Of a stretch of DNA of 64,000 nt, positions 54,453-62,118 are shown one piece after another. The number at the start of each line of letters is the position of its first letter. Position 1 is the first letter of the stretch. Under the pieces are notes generated by a model. The model saw only the letters and a list, made by a program, of their open reading frames with translations. It was not told the DNA's origin and did no database searches. The DNA comes from Mycobacteroides immunogenum. Its GTDB lineage: Bacteria; Actinomycetota; Actinomycetes; Mycobacteriales; Mycobacteriaceae. Both the position numbers and the translations under genes were made by a program. The stretch lies in NCBI RefSeq assembly GCF_001605725.1, contig NZ_CP011530.1, forward strand, positions 124,001 to 188,000, in the 5' to 3' direction.

Positions 54453-54986
54453 CTATGCGGCAAGCAGCATTGCCAACACCGCGGTGTCTGGATCGCTGAT
54501 GGGGTCGATGCCCACCCGGCTCACCACCGATGTGACGGTGCCGTCCGACTCGGCCTCTACCCACGCGGCTCGATGTTCCAAACCCAAATGCGGCAATCCG
54601 GGCAGCAGCAGGCAACCCGACGCCGCGCCAAGACATTCCGGCAATGTTGGATTGGTCTCCGACGGCGGGTGGAGCATGAGTAGCGCCGGCGGTTGATGCT
54701 CCGCGAAACGCCCAGGGGTGACAGCTGATTCACCGATAACGGTGCCTTCGGCGATCACCAGTCCGACCATCCCTGGTGCGGGATCGTCGGGCAGATCTTC
54801 GCGGGCGCCAAAAATCGTTGTGGTGGAAAGCAATCCAGGCAAGGTGGCGATGCGTACCGTCACGATGAGCAGTTGCATCCACTCCTTGGTGGAATCTGGC
54901 CAGCGGCCGCACACCACGAACCCTCTGAGCGATCCGCCCGCGTGAAAGGGCGCGATCTCGATCGGCTGATCGGAACTGGTCGCCAT
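54453..54986 (-). CDS. Conserved mycobacterial protein (Rv3847 homologue)
   Basis: A 177-residue protein taken from ATG 54986; the frame is open far upstream but that part overlaps the sodA terminator and sodA. It is a compact, hydrophobic beta-rich protein (SLRGFVVCGRWPDSTKEWMQLLIVTVRIA, given here in part) without signal peptide or recognisable catalytic motif. Its length and its position next to sodA match M. tuberculosis Rv3847, which is one reason for this start; a GTG a few codons upstream and ATG at about 55059 remain possible. Function unknown; SodA-associated by conserved neighbourhood only. Confidence 0.68.
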   Translation of the reverse strand: MATSSDQPIEIAPFHAGGSLRGFVVCGRWPDSTKEWMQLLIVTVRIATLPGLLSTTTIFGAREDLPDDPAPGMVGLVIAEGTVIGESAVTPGRFAEHQPPALLMLHPPSETNPTLPECLGAASGCLLLPGLPHLGLEHRAAWVEAESDGTVTSVVSRVGIDPISDPDTAVLAMLLAA

Positions 54987-55104
54987 ATCTGCCACGCTCA
55001 CAATCACTCTGACATCACTACCAGTATTGCGCGACGCTGCTGATTCCAGAATTACCATGCGCGGGACCACCCCGCAATCGCTAGCGGACACGCCGAAAAC
55101 ACAC

Positions 55105-55139
55105 TTGGGCCCCGGATTCGTAACGAACCCGGGGCCCAA
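55105..55139. terminator. Hairpin terminator of sodA
   Basis: TTGGGCCCCGG (55105-55115) pairs with 55129-55139, and the loop can extend through TTCG/CGAA. It starts 15 bases after the sodA stop (on the minus strand) and is a strong GC-rich stem. Confidence 0.75.
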
Positions 55140-55153
55140 ATGAAACAGTGAGA

Positions 55154-55777
55154 TCAGCCGAAGATCAGACCCGACGTCTTGGTGGTCGCCGCGGTGTAGC
55201 GGTCCTGCACGTCGGCCCAGTTGACCACGTTCCAGAACGCCTTCACGTAGTCGGCCTTGACGTTCTTGTACTGCAGGTAGAAGGCGTGCTCCCACATGTC
55301 GACCTGGAGCAGCGGGATGATGCCCAGGGGAACGTTGGCCTGCTGGTCGTACAGCTGGAAGGTCAGCAGCTTCTGTCCGAGGCTGTCGTAGCCGAGCACT
55401 GCCCAGCCCGATCCCTGCAGGCCATTGGCGGCGGCGGTGAACTGCGCCTGGAACTTGTCGAACGAACCGAACTGATCGTCGATGGCAGCGGCCAGATCGC
55501 CGGTGGGCTTGTCGCCACCGTTGGGGGACAGGTTCTTCCACCAGATCGAGTGGTTCACGTGGCCGCCGAGGTGGAACGCGAGGTTCTTCTCGTTGAGGAA
55601 GATTGCCGCGTGGTCGCCCTTCTCGCGAGCCTCTTCCAGCTTGGCCACTGCGGAATTGACGCCCGCCACGTAGGCCGCGTGGTGCTTACTGTGGTGTAGC
55701 TCGTTGATCTGTCCCGAGATGTGGGGCTCCAGCGCTCCATAGTCGTAGTCCAAATCGGGCAGTGTGTACTCAGCCAC
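55154..55777 (-). CDS. sodA: Superoxide dismutase (predicted Mn)
   Basis: A 207-residue Fe/Mn SOD, 1:1 along its length with M. tuberculosis SodA. GTG 55777 gives [19 protein letters not shown]. Metal ligands are His28 (in ELHHSKHH), His76 ([10 protein letters not shown]), Asp160 and His164 (VDMWEHAFY). Residue 145 is Gln ([10 protein letters not shown]); in the iron enzyme of M. tuberculosis it is His, and manganese SODs of fast-growing mycobacteria have Gln. No signal peptide; mycobacterial SodA is exported by SecA2. It stands on its own transcript with a strong terminator. Confidence 0.95.
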   Translation of the reverse strand: MAEYTLPDLDYDYGALEPHISGQINELHHSKHHAAYVAGVNSAVAKLEEAREKGDHAAIFLNEKNLAFHLGGHVNHSIWWKNLSPNGGDKPTGDLAAAIDDQFGSFDKFQAQFTAAANGLQGSGWAVLGYDSLGQKLLTFQLYDQQANVPLGIIPLLQVDMWEHAFYLQYKNVKADYVKAFWNVVNWADVQDRYTAATTKTSGLIFG

Positions 55778-55995
55778 GAGATTCCTTTCCGCTTGCGTCG
55801 TAATCGCTCGTATCTGCGTTATGTGCAGATCCATCCAACAGAAGGCACGGTCCAACCTGTTCCCACCGGAGTGCCGGCCTACAGATTCAACCCTGCTCTA
55901 TTGCGCTCTGGGCCGCAAGGACTGGGGCAGGGCGCGCGGGTTCCCGAGGGGATTACTGAACACTCGAGGCGGGGCAGGCAGACCGAGGACGGGGG

Positions 55996-56151
55996 TCAGA
56001 CCAGGATGAGAAATGCGAGGCCGGCCGCCAAGATCAGGGCGATGATCAACGCGCGGAATGCCGCGACGCGGTACGAGGTGTTGTAGCAGCGAGGCGTCAA
56101 CTGCCAGCCGGAAGTGGACATCGGATCGTGTCCTGCCGACTGTGCTGTCAT
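55996..56151 (-). CDS. Small single-pass membrane protein (51 aa)
   Basis: ATG 56151 is preceded by AGGAGGGCAGCG, a strong ribosome site. The 51-residue product has a polar N-terminus (TAQSAGHDPMSTSGW), CYNTSYRVAAFRAL and a C-terminal hydrophobic helix of about 18 residues (ALIIALILAAGLAFLILV). A longer frame extends upstream to 56406 but overlaps msrA in antisense and lacks a ribosome site. Function unknown; it lies between sodA and msrA, both oxidative-defence genes, and could belong to that response. Confidence 0.62.
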   Translation of the reverse strand: MTAQSAGHDPMSTSGWQLTPRCYNTSYRVAAFRALIIALILAAGLAFLILV

Positions 56152-56327
56152 CGCTGCCCTCCTGCCGCTCTGAGCAAGTACCTGCACGGTGAGATGAGTC
56201 ACAGCACCTCTCGTGTGACGGTCATCATAGCTCCAAATCGCGGTGCGCGAAAATTCACCCAGCGTGTACCTGGAAACCGCAGCTAGACCAGCAAATTGGA
56301 ACCCCCTGGCGGCGTACCATCGAATGC

Positions 56328-57071
56328 ATGGCTTCTTGGGTGGATAACGTTCGCGATCAGATCTTGGGCCGACTCGAAGACGGCCTCGCGCCGGGAAAGT
56401 CGGCAATCGTCGCAGAGGACGCGGCGCTACCGGGCCGTGCCACGCCCATACGGATATCCGGCACGCATTTCGTCAACGGGCACGCGATCGTGCCGCCCTT
56501 CCCCGAAGGGCTCGAGATCGCGGTGTTCGGTGAGGGGTGTTTCTGGGGCGCCGAGCGTGGCTTCTGGAAGCTGCCCGGCGTCTATTCCACCGCGGTCGGG
56601 TACGCCGGCGGGTACACGCCCAACCCGACCTATGAAGAGGTGTGCTCGGGGCGGACCGGGCATGCGGAGGTTGTGCTCGCGGTGTTCGATCCCCGTGAAG
56701 TGACCTACGGGCAGCTGCTGGTGCATTTTTGGGAGAGTCATGACCCGACTCAGGGCATGCGGCAGGGCAATGACCGCGGAACCCAATATCGCTCGGTGAT
56801 CTACACGACCAGCGAGGGTCAAGCGTCCGAAGCTGCCGAAAGTGCCGAAAGGTATGAAGCCGCCCTGGCGGACGCCGGATACGGAGCGATCACGACCGAG
56901 ATCGCGGCACTGGACGGCCCCGTCGGGCACGCTTCGCGGCGCTTCTTCTATGCCGAGGAGTATCACCAGCAGTACCTGGCCAAGAACCCGAATGGGTACT
57001 GCGGCCTCGGCGGGACATCGGTTTCCTGCCCTATAGGCCTGGATGTGCCGCCCGGTTCGGCACCGGCGTGA
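56328..57071 (+). CDS. msrA: Peptide methionine sulfoxide reductase MsrA
   Basis: A 247-residue MsrA. The N-terminal 65 residues are an extension that is common in longer MsrA proteins (compare E. coli), then [12 protein letters not shown] with nucleophile Cys71, and the C-terminus has recycling cysteines in [13 protein letters not shown]. It reduces S-methionine sulfoxide using thioredoxin. ATG 56328 matches the extension length. It stands alone, followed by 244 bases carrying DnaA-box-like sites. The neighbouring sodA suggests grouping of oxidative-damage genes; no OxyR/SigH site recognised. Confidence 0.92.
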   Translation: MASWVDNVRDQILGRLEDGLAPGKSAIVAEDAALPGRATPIRISGTHFVNGHAIVPPFPEGLEIAVFGEGCFWGAERGFWKLPGVYSTAVGYAGGYTPNPTYEEVCSGRTGHAEVVLAVFDPREVTYGQLLVHFWESHDPTQGMRQGNDRGTQYRSVIYTTSEGQASEAAESAERYEAALADAGYGAITTEIAALDGPVGHASRRFFYAEEYHQQYLAKNPNGYCGLGGTSVSCPIGLDVPPGSAPA

Positions 57072-57201
57072 GCTATCCCACGGGCACGGCAGTGAATTCG
57101 CTAACTCTGCACAGGCAGTGCTACGGTTCCCCGTCGCGAACTCCGCTGAACCTGCCCGTGGAGTCCTGGCCAGCGCAAATGCAAATGAGCAAGCTGTGGT
57201 T

Positions 57202-57231
57202 TGTGGATCAACCTGTGGATAGTGTGGATAA
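57202..57231 (+). promoter_or_regulatory. Cluster of three DnaA-box-like sites
   Basis: TGTGGATCA (57202-57210), TGTGGATAG (57214-57222) and TGTGGATAA (57223-57231) lie in the same orientation; the last is the exact complement of the classical DnaA box TTATCCACA. A further TGTGG starts at 57195. They lie upstream of the rhodanese gene and outside any known oriC gene context (no dnaA/dnaN in the window). Confidence 0.55.
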
Positions 57232-57315
57232 GCCGACATTGCTGTGGCGTGCGTCACACTGTGAAAAGTTGCGGGAGCCACGACAGTCATATCGATCGAG
57301 CGACAGGAATGGACG

Positions 57316-57642
57316 ATGAGTTTCCCTTCGGGCGATGAGGTTCCACAGGTCGGCATCGACGAGATTTCCGCCGCGCTGGATCTTGGTGTCAAGTTGCTTG
57401 ACGTTCGTGAGGACGACGAGTGGGCGGCCGGCCACATCGAGGGCGCGCAACATATACCGCTCGGGGATGTGCCCTCCCGGATGGACGAGTTGGACCCCGA
57501 TGCGCCGCTGTGGGTGATCTGCCACGCAGGTGGGCGTTCTCAGCGCGCCGCCGCATACCTGAACCGCAACGGTTTCGATGTCAGCAACGTCTCTGGAGGC
57601 ATGCTGGCCTGGGTTCAGGCAGGTAAACCCACTATCAGCTGA
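57316..57642 (+). CDS. Single-domain rhodanese-like protein
   Basis: A 108-residue rhodanese domain with EISAALDLGVKLLDVREDDE, GHIEGAQHIPLGD and the active-site loop CHAGGRS (Cys69). Single-domain rhodaneses transfer sulfane sulfur or act as thiol redox proteins. ATG 57316 is used. The 244-base upstream region contains the DnaA-box cluster. It is not coupled to the following gene (81-base gap to the start at 57724). Confidence 0.9.
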   Translation: MSFPSGDEVPQVGIDEISAALDLGVKLLDVREDDEWAAGHIEGAQHIPLGDVPSRMDELDPDAPLWVICHAGGRSQRAAAYLNRNGFDVSNVSGGMLAWVQAGKPTIS

Positions 57643-57723
57643 GCTCGGGGCGACGGGCCTCCGTAGCCGCGGCCATTGTCGTACTCGCTGCAGGTTGCGC
57701 CCCCAGGCCGTTACGCTGGACGA

Positions 57724-58887
57724 ATGATCCAGGTGTGCTCCCGCTGCGGAACCCAGTGGAACGTGCGCGAGCAGCGCCGATACTGGTGCCCGCGGTGTCG
57801 GGGCACGCTGCTTGAGCCGGGTATGACGGCCCCCCCGCGGCCGGCCGGGCCTACGCCGCGCCCGCCCGCCGGGACCCCGCCGCCGGCTGGAAAGTATTGG
57901 GTTCCGCCCGCGCAACCGGGTTCCGTGGCAACGTCTGCGGGACGCCCGCAGGCTCGTCCCACCCGGCTTCCGGCGGGATACCGATGGATTGCCGTGCGCC
58001 CCGGTTCGCCGCCGTCACCGACCCGCCGACGGCGCCCGTTGGGACCCACACCGCGTTACGCCTACATCCCCCGCTGGGGTCTGGTCGACCACATCGAGCC
58101 GGCCGGATCGTCACGCCAAGGGATAGCCGGGGGTGGTGTCCCCAGCCGGGTGCTGGAAAGGCTCCTGCTGGGGACAATCATCACCCTGGCAATCACCGCG
58201 TGTGCGCATTTTCTTCGATATGCGTTGATGGTTTATAACCGCGGCGCGCTGATCCCGCGGTTTGTCGCCAGCGTGTCGAACGGGCTAGTCCTCGTGAGCG
58301 TGGCGCTCGCTTGCGCGGTGCTGGTGGCCACCGCGTGGTTCCTGACCGAATGGATGATCGCGCGGCGGGCAGATACTTACCGAGAACTGGGGTTCCACGA
58401 TCCCCGCGGGGTGTGGGAGATCCGCGTGCTGTGCCTGCTGCCGATCGCGAACATCGTGGGCATCCCGCTGCTCCTGCTGGAACTCGCCAAGATCGAGAAC
58501 CGCTGGTATCGGCAGTACCGGAACATTGTGTGGTGGTCGGCGCTGTGGGCCGCGACATGGCTGCTGGTGCTGGTGACCTGGGTGGCCCGCGATTCGGTGA
58601 CGGTGCAGGGAGTCGCTGACAACGCGTTGTTCACCGCCATCGACTACGCGGTCGCGGCGGTCGCGGCCTGGTCGCTTCGCCGGGTGTACGAGGGCTTCAC
58701 GGTGCCCGAAGGACATCACCGCGCGGTGCGTTGGCTGGCGGTGGAATCGCCCCAAGGTCCGGTGCCCCTTGACGCCGATCGCCCGGATGTTCCGCCGACA
58801 CGTGAGAACAATTCCGGCGCTGCGGTTGAACCAGTGGGCCCGGAACCGGCAGCATTGGAGCGTGACCGAGTCGCCGGAGCCTGGTGA
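57724..58887 (+). CDS. Zinc-ribbon, Pro-rich and DUF4328-type membrane protein (Rv3843c homologue)
   Basis: A 387-residue protein. Residues 1-32 form a zinc ribbon (CSRCG ... WCPRC, four cysteines), then a Pro-rich linker (to about 110), then about six transmembrane helices with DUF4328-like GVWEIRVLCLLPIANIVG and WWSALWAATW, and a Pro/Arg tail. ATG 57724 begins directly at the zinc ribbon; the upstream extension has no ribosome site. M. tuberculosis Rv3843c is its positional match. The last 26 bases overlap the glpQ start. Membrane zinc-ribbon proteins of this sort have no assigned function. Confidence 0.82.
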   Translation: MIQVCSRCGTQWNVREQRRYWCPRCRGTLLEPGMTAPPRPAGPTPRPPAGTPPPAGKYWVPPAQPGSVATSAGRPQARPTRLPAGYRWIAVRPGSPPSPTRRRRPLGPTPRYAYIPRWGLVDHIEPAGSSRQGIAGGGVPSRVLERLLLGTIITLAITACAHFLRYALMVYNRGALIPRFVASVSNGLVLVSVALACAVLVATAWFLTEWMIARRADTYRELGFHDPRGVWEIRVLCLLPIANIVGIPLLLLELAKIENRWYRQYRNIVWWSALWAATWLLVLVTWVARDSVTVQGVADNALFTAIDYAVAAVAAWSLRRVYEGFTVPEGHHRAVRWLAVESPQGPVPLDADRPDVPPTRENNSGAAVEPVGPEPAALERDRVAGAW

Positions 58888-59725
58888 TGATGAGGCCCAT
58901 GCACGGGGAGCCGACGACATAGACGGCAGAGGCGAACGCCACCCGTTCGTCGTCGCACATCGGGGCGCCTCGGCGGCCCGGCCCGAGCACACCCTCGCCG
59001 CCTACGAGCTCGCCCTGGAAGAAGGCGCGGACGGCGTCGAATGCGATGTCCGGCTCACCCGGGACGGCCAATTGGTCTGCGTGCACGACCGCAGAGTGGA
59101 TCGCACCTCCAACGGGACCGGCCTGGTGAGTGAGATGACGTTGAGTCAGCTGCGCGCACTGGATTTCGGCAGCTGGCATCCCGGCGGTACAGAAGTTGAG
59201 TCGGGTACCGGGCTGCTGACGCTGGAGGAATTGGTCTCACTGGTACTGGACTGGAACCGTCCGGTGAAGTTGTTCATCGAAACCAAGCATCCCGTCCGCT
59301 ATGGGTCGTTGGTCGAGAACAAGGTGCTCGCGCTGCTGCATCGCTTCGGAATCGCCGCACCGGCCTCGGCCGACATGTCGCGTGCGGTCGTGATGTCGTT
59401 CTCGGCCGCCGCGGTGTGGCGTATCCGCCGGGCGGCGCCCATGCTTCCGACGGTGCTGCTCGGCGAGACCTCCCGGTATCTCGGCGGCAGCGCCGCCACC
59501 ACGGTGGGCGCCACTGCGGTGGGGCCCTCTATCGCGACCCTGCGTGAACACCCCGAGCTGGTGGACAGGGCGGCGGCACAGGGACGGGCGACATACTGCT
59601 GGACCGTCGACCACTACGAGGATGTTGAGTTCTGCCGGAGCATCGGCGTCGCCTGGATTGCCACCAACCACCCAGGACGGACCAAATCGTGGCTGCAGCG
59701 GGGGCTTACCGGCACCACGTTGTAG
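58862..59725 (+). CDS. glpQ1: Glycerophosphodiester phosphodiesterase
   Basis: A 287-residue GDPD enzyme, very similar to M. tuberculosis GlpQ1 (Rv3842c): FVVAHRGASAARPEHTLAAY contains the catalytic His and Arg, followed by ADGVECDVRLTRDG (metal-binding Glu/Asp) and VHDRRVDRTS. It hydrolyses glycerophosphodiesters to sn-glycerol-3-phosphate and alcohol. GTG 58862 overlaps the upstream membrane-protein gene by 26 bases; the first 20 residues are acidic and dispensable-looking. No signal peptide, so it acts in the cytosol on imported or internal glycerophosphodiesters. Confidence 0.92.
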   Translation: MTESPEPGDDEAHARGADDIDGRGERHPFVVAHRGASAARPEHTLAAYELALEEGADGVECDVRLTRDGQLVCVHDRRVDRTSNGTGLVSEMTLSQLRALDFGSWHPGGTEVESGTGLLTLEELVSLVLDWNRPVKLFIETKHPVRYGSLVENKVLALLHRFGIAAPASADMSRAVVMSFSAAAVWRIRRAAPMLPTVLLGETSRYLGGSAATTVGATAVGPSIATLREHPELVDRAAAQGRATYCWTVDHYEDVEFCRSIGVAWIATNHPGRTKSWLQRGLTGTTL

Positions 59726-59774
59726 CCGGATTTCGTCTAAAACGCCAGGGCCGTAGCTCTTTCCGTGTTGTGTC

Positions 59775-60692
59775 CTAGTCCAGGTAGGTGACCGGCAGGG
59801 TCGCGGTGAGGAACCTGCGCGCGTCGAACTCGTCTACATAGGGTGCCAGCGCGCCGTTCGTCCGCAAACCGTAGCGGTCCGCGAGTTCACGTCCGGTAGT
59901 GGTTTGCGCCAGCCAGCCGTGCCCCGATAGCCATTCGCTGGACCGGGTGCGCTCTTCATAGCCACGCGTCAGCTCCGAAGCATTGAACGCCTCGGCGGCA
60001 AGGGCGTCGCGAACGTCCGCCCAGGACTGTCCCGAGGGAGAGATTCCGTCGGTGTCCGTCGCGATGGTGCTGCCCAGCGCGGACATTTCGATGATCCGCT
60101 CAAAGAGTGCGTCATGACTGGGGCCGGGCAGGTGAGAGATGAGTGCCTCGGCCAGCCAGGCGGTGGGCAGATCGGGGTCGAAACCGGCCGCGGTCAGGTC
60201 GGACTGCCACGGCCCGCTCAAGAAGGTGGCGACCTGCCGTCGTGCGGTGCGCGGTATCGCCCCCACCGACTTGAGCACACTGGCCTTGAACTCAAGTAAT
60301 TCCGGGTAGTCGATCTCGAAGACCGTGACGCCGGCCGGCCAATCCAACCGGTAGGCGCGCGTGTCCAGTCCGCCGGCCAGGAGCACTACCTGGGTGGCTC
60401 CGGATTGGGCCGCGGCCAGCAGTGCGTCGTCGTAATGGCGTGTCATCACCGCCCGGCATCGGGCGAGAAAGAGAGCGCGCTCGGTGGCCGCGGCGGTAGG
60501 CGGATGTGCCCGCGCTGTCTGCAACAGCGCCAGTGCGTACGGATCATCGGACTTCAGCACCAAGCGTTCCGCGAAGGTGTCGACGAACAGCGGTTCGGCC
60601 CGGTCTGACTCGATCGCACGGGAAGCAGTCAGCGTCAGTTGAATTTGCCTACCGCGGAACAATGCCTGCACCGCCTTTCGCCGCGTCGTCAC
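59775..60692 (-). CDS. SAM-dependent methyltransferase of the mycobacterial TIGR00027 family
   Basis: A 305-residue protein with the family signature VLLAGGLDTRAYRLDWP (about 102-118), DYPELLEFK and PTAWLAEALISHLPG. Mycobacteria have many paralogues of this family; they resemble leucine carboxyl methyltransferases (LCMT/PPM1) and their substrates are not established. It stands alone, convergent with glpQ1 and separated from bfrB by the hairpin at 60773. The insertion compared with M. tuberculosis order suggests an added gene. Confidence 0.87.
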   Translation of the reverse strand: MTTRRKAVQALFRGRQIQLTLTASRAIESDRAEPLFVDTFAERLVLKSDDPYALALLQTARAHPPTAAATERALFLARCRAVMTRHYDDALLAAAQSGATQVVLLAGGLDTRAYRLDWPAGVTVFEIDYPELLEFKASVLKSVGAIPRTARRQVATFLSGPWQSDLTAAGFDPDLPTAWLAEALISHLPGPSHDALFERIIEMSALGSTIATDTDGISPSGQSWADVRDALAAEAFNASELTRGYEERTRSSEWLSGHGWLAQTTTGRELADRYGLRTNGALAPYVDEFDARRFLTATLPVTYLD

Positions 60693-60772
60693 CGTGCGAT
60701 GTTCCCTGGATCCCGATCAAAGATTATCGGAAAGCAACTAAGCAAACGGGTGGGTTGACGGCCGGAAATACG

Positions 60773-60815
60773 AGATGTCCCCCACCCCGGCGATGAAACG
60801 AGGTGGGGGACATCT
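60773..60815. terminator. Hairpin terminator downstream of bfrB
   Basis: AGATGTCCCCCACC (60773-60786) pairs perfectly with 60802-60815 across a 15-base loop, 11 bases past the bfrB stop on the minus strand, then TTGTTGG on the plus strand. A strong, possibly bidirectional, terminator. Confidence 0.8.
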
Positions 60816-60825
60816 TGTTGGGTGC

Positions 60826-61371
60826 TTAGAGCGCGCCGCCCGCTGCCGGTGGTGCGGTCGGGTCGCTTGAATCAACCGAGATCTCGCGTGCCACGAACTC
60901 TTCGAGGTCGAAGTAGTTGTCGCCGGCCCGCTCCGCGACGGTGAGCAGCGTGTCCATGAGCGCGACCTCTTCGACCTGTTCCTTGAGGAACCACTGCATG
61001 AACTGCTCACCGATGTAGTCGCCCTCGTCCCGCGCGGTGCGCGCGAGTTCGGTGACCTGCTCGGTGACGGTCTGCTCCTGGGCCAGCGCCAGCGCCAGCG
61101 GCTCGCGCGGCGCCGTGAAACCGTTGGTCACCGCACCCACCGGAGGGATCTCGACGGAGACGTTCCTGTCGATGAGGTACCGCACGATCATCATGGCGTG
61201 GTTGCGTTCTTCGACCGCCTGCTTGTAGAAGTGTGCGGCGAGCTGGGGAAGGTCGGCATCATCGAAATACGCGCCAATTGCAATGTATTGCTGAGACGCG
61301 GTGAACTCGTGGCCGATCTGGTCGTGGAGGAGCGCGTTGAATTTCGTCTTGGGAGTATCGGTCGCGGACAT
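60826..61371 (-). CDS. bfrB: Ferritin BfrB
   Basis: A 181-residue non-haem ferritin closely related to M. tuberculosis BfrB (Rv3841), which forms 24-mers and stores iron. Ferroxidase ligands are in HEFTASQQYIAIGAYF, EERNHAMM and the EQVEEVALM helix; no haem-binding Met is evident. The C-terminus ends in Pro/Ala. ATG 61371 has no ribosome site but a -10 TATTGT (61384-61379) and -35 TGACAA (61406-61401) put the mRNA start at or next to the A of ATG, so it is predicted leaderless. An IdeR box lies upstream at 61424-61442, matching iron-dependent activation. Confidence 0.93.
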   Translation of the reverse strand: MSATDTPKTKFNALLHDQIGHEFTASQQYIAIGAYFDDADLPQLAAHFYKQAVEERNHAMMIVRYLIDRNVSVEIPPVGAVTNGFTAPREPLALALAQEQTVTEQVTELARTARDEGDYIGEQFMQWFLKEQVEEVALMDTLLTVAERAGDNYFDLEEFVAREISVDSSDPTAPPAAGGAL

Positions 61372-61378
61372 GAATTCG

Positions 61379-61406
61379 ACAATAGGCCAGGTCAGGGCCA
61401 TTGTCA
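61379..61406 (-). promoter_or_regulatory. bfrB core promoter (predicted leaderless)
   Basis: On the minus strand TGACAA (61406-61401) and TATTGT (61384-61379) are separated by 16 bases, and the -10 ends seven bases before the ATG at 61371. Good spacing, no Shine-Dalgarno before the ATG. Confidence 0.5.
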
Positions 61407-61423
61407 CCCAAGGTGAACCTTAA

Positions 61424-61442
61424 TGAGGTTACCTTCACCTAA
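61424..61442. promoter_or_regulatory. IdeR iron box upstream of bfrB
   Basis: TGAGGTTACCTTCACCTAA (minus strand TTAGGTGAAGGTAACCTCA) fits the 19-base IdeR consensus TTAGGTTAGGCTAACCTAA at most positions of both arms. In M. tuberculosis IdeR binding to boxes at this distance activates bfrB under high iron. A weaker second match (AAGGTTCACCTT) lies adjacent at about 61410-61421. Confidence 0.75.
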
Positions 61443-61480
61443 GTAATTGGTGGATATTAGGCAAGTAAATTGGCCTATTG

Positions 61481-61499
61481 TTAACTTAGCCAAAGTTAA
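61481..61499. promoter_or_regulatory. 19-base perfect palindrome upstream of the bfrB iron box
   Basis: TTAACTT-AGCCA-AAGTTAA: seven-base arms with the same 7-5-7 geometry as an IdeR box but different arm bases. It lies 38 bases beyond the iron box, further from bfrB. Its binder is unknown. Confidence 0.45.
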
Positions 61500-61503
61500 T
61501 GAA

Positions 61504-61535
61504 TGCGCATTGGTGATGAGGAATCACCGTGCGCA
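61504..61535. terminator. Hairpin after the second ferritin gene
   Basis: TGCGCA/TGCGCA (61504-61509, 61530-61535) and GGTGAT/ATCACC (61512-61517, 61523-61528) form one stem with small bulges, seven bases past the stop of the second ferritin gene on the minus strand. Confidence 0.6.
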
Positions 61536-61542
61536 CAATTGT

Positions 61543-62100
61543 TTAGAGCGCGCCCCCGGCCGCCGTCGGCGCCGTCGGATCCTGGCCGGTGCGGCGATTG
61601 AGCTCACGCTCCACGAAGTTCTCCAGGTCGAACAGGTCGTGATCGGCGCGGTCCACCACCGTCAAGAGCGTATCCATGGTGGCCACCTCCTCCACCTGTT
61701 CCTTGAGGAACCACTGCATGAACTGCTCGCCGTAATAGTCGCCCGAGGAGCGCGCCGCCCGGGCGAGCTCGGTGATCTGGTCGGTGACACGTTTTTCTTG
61801 ATCGAGGGCAAGGGCGATGGGCTCGCGTGCGTCGGCGAACTCAGTGATCACGGGATCGACCCCGGGGATCGTGACTGTCACTTTTTTGTCGATGAGGTAT
61901 CGGATGATCATCATGGCGTGATTGCGTTCCTCGACTGCCTGCGCATAAAACTTTTTGGCCAGCTGCGGCAGGTCGGCATCGTCGTAATACACCGCGATCG
62001 CGATGTATTGCTGAGACGCGGTGAACTCGTTGCCGATTTGATCGTGCAACAGTGCCAGGAACGGCGAGGATGGGCGCGCATGCGGATCGGTGGTAGCCAC
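61543..62100 (-). CDS. Second ferritin paralogue
   Basis: A 185-residue ferritin, paralogous to bfrB next door: same core (NEFTASQQYIAIAVYY, EERNHAMMIIRYLI, QFMQWFLKEQVEEVATMDTL) and similar Ala/Gly-rich tail. Ferroxidase residues are conserved, so it can probably store iron; the two could even form mixed cages. It has no IdeR box or own promoter in the 18 bases before its ATG: it directly follows the LCP gene and is likely co-transcribed with it, hence constitutive or envelope-linked control, unlike bfrB. It looks like a local duplication (M. tuberculosis has one bfrB here). Confidence 0.92.
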   Translation of the reverse strand: MATTDPHARPSSPFLALLHDQIGNEFTASQQYIAIAVYYDDADLPQLAKKFYAQAVEERNHAMMIIRYLIDKKVTVTIPGVDPVITEFADAREPIALALDQEKRVTDQITELARAARSSGDYYGEQFMQWFLKEQVEEVATMDTLLTVVDRADHDLFDLENFVERELNRRTGQDPTAPTAAGGAL

Positions 62101-62118
62101 ACCGAAAACCCTAGTAGG

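Noticed and set aside
53936..54463. 175-codon Pro-rich minus-strand frame, considered as an HNH/13E12-type remnant
   Set aside because: Only Pro/Arg/Ser composition supports it; no HNH or DUF222 motif could be seen.
54987..55541. Upstream extension of the Rv3847-like frame
   Set aside because: It crosses the sodA terminator and part of sodA, and its product is Arg/Gln-rich like a shadow.
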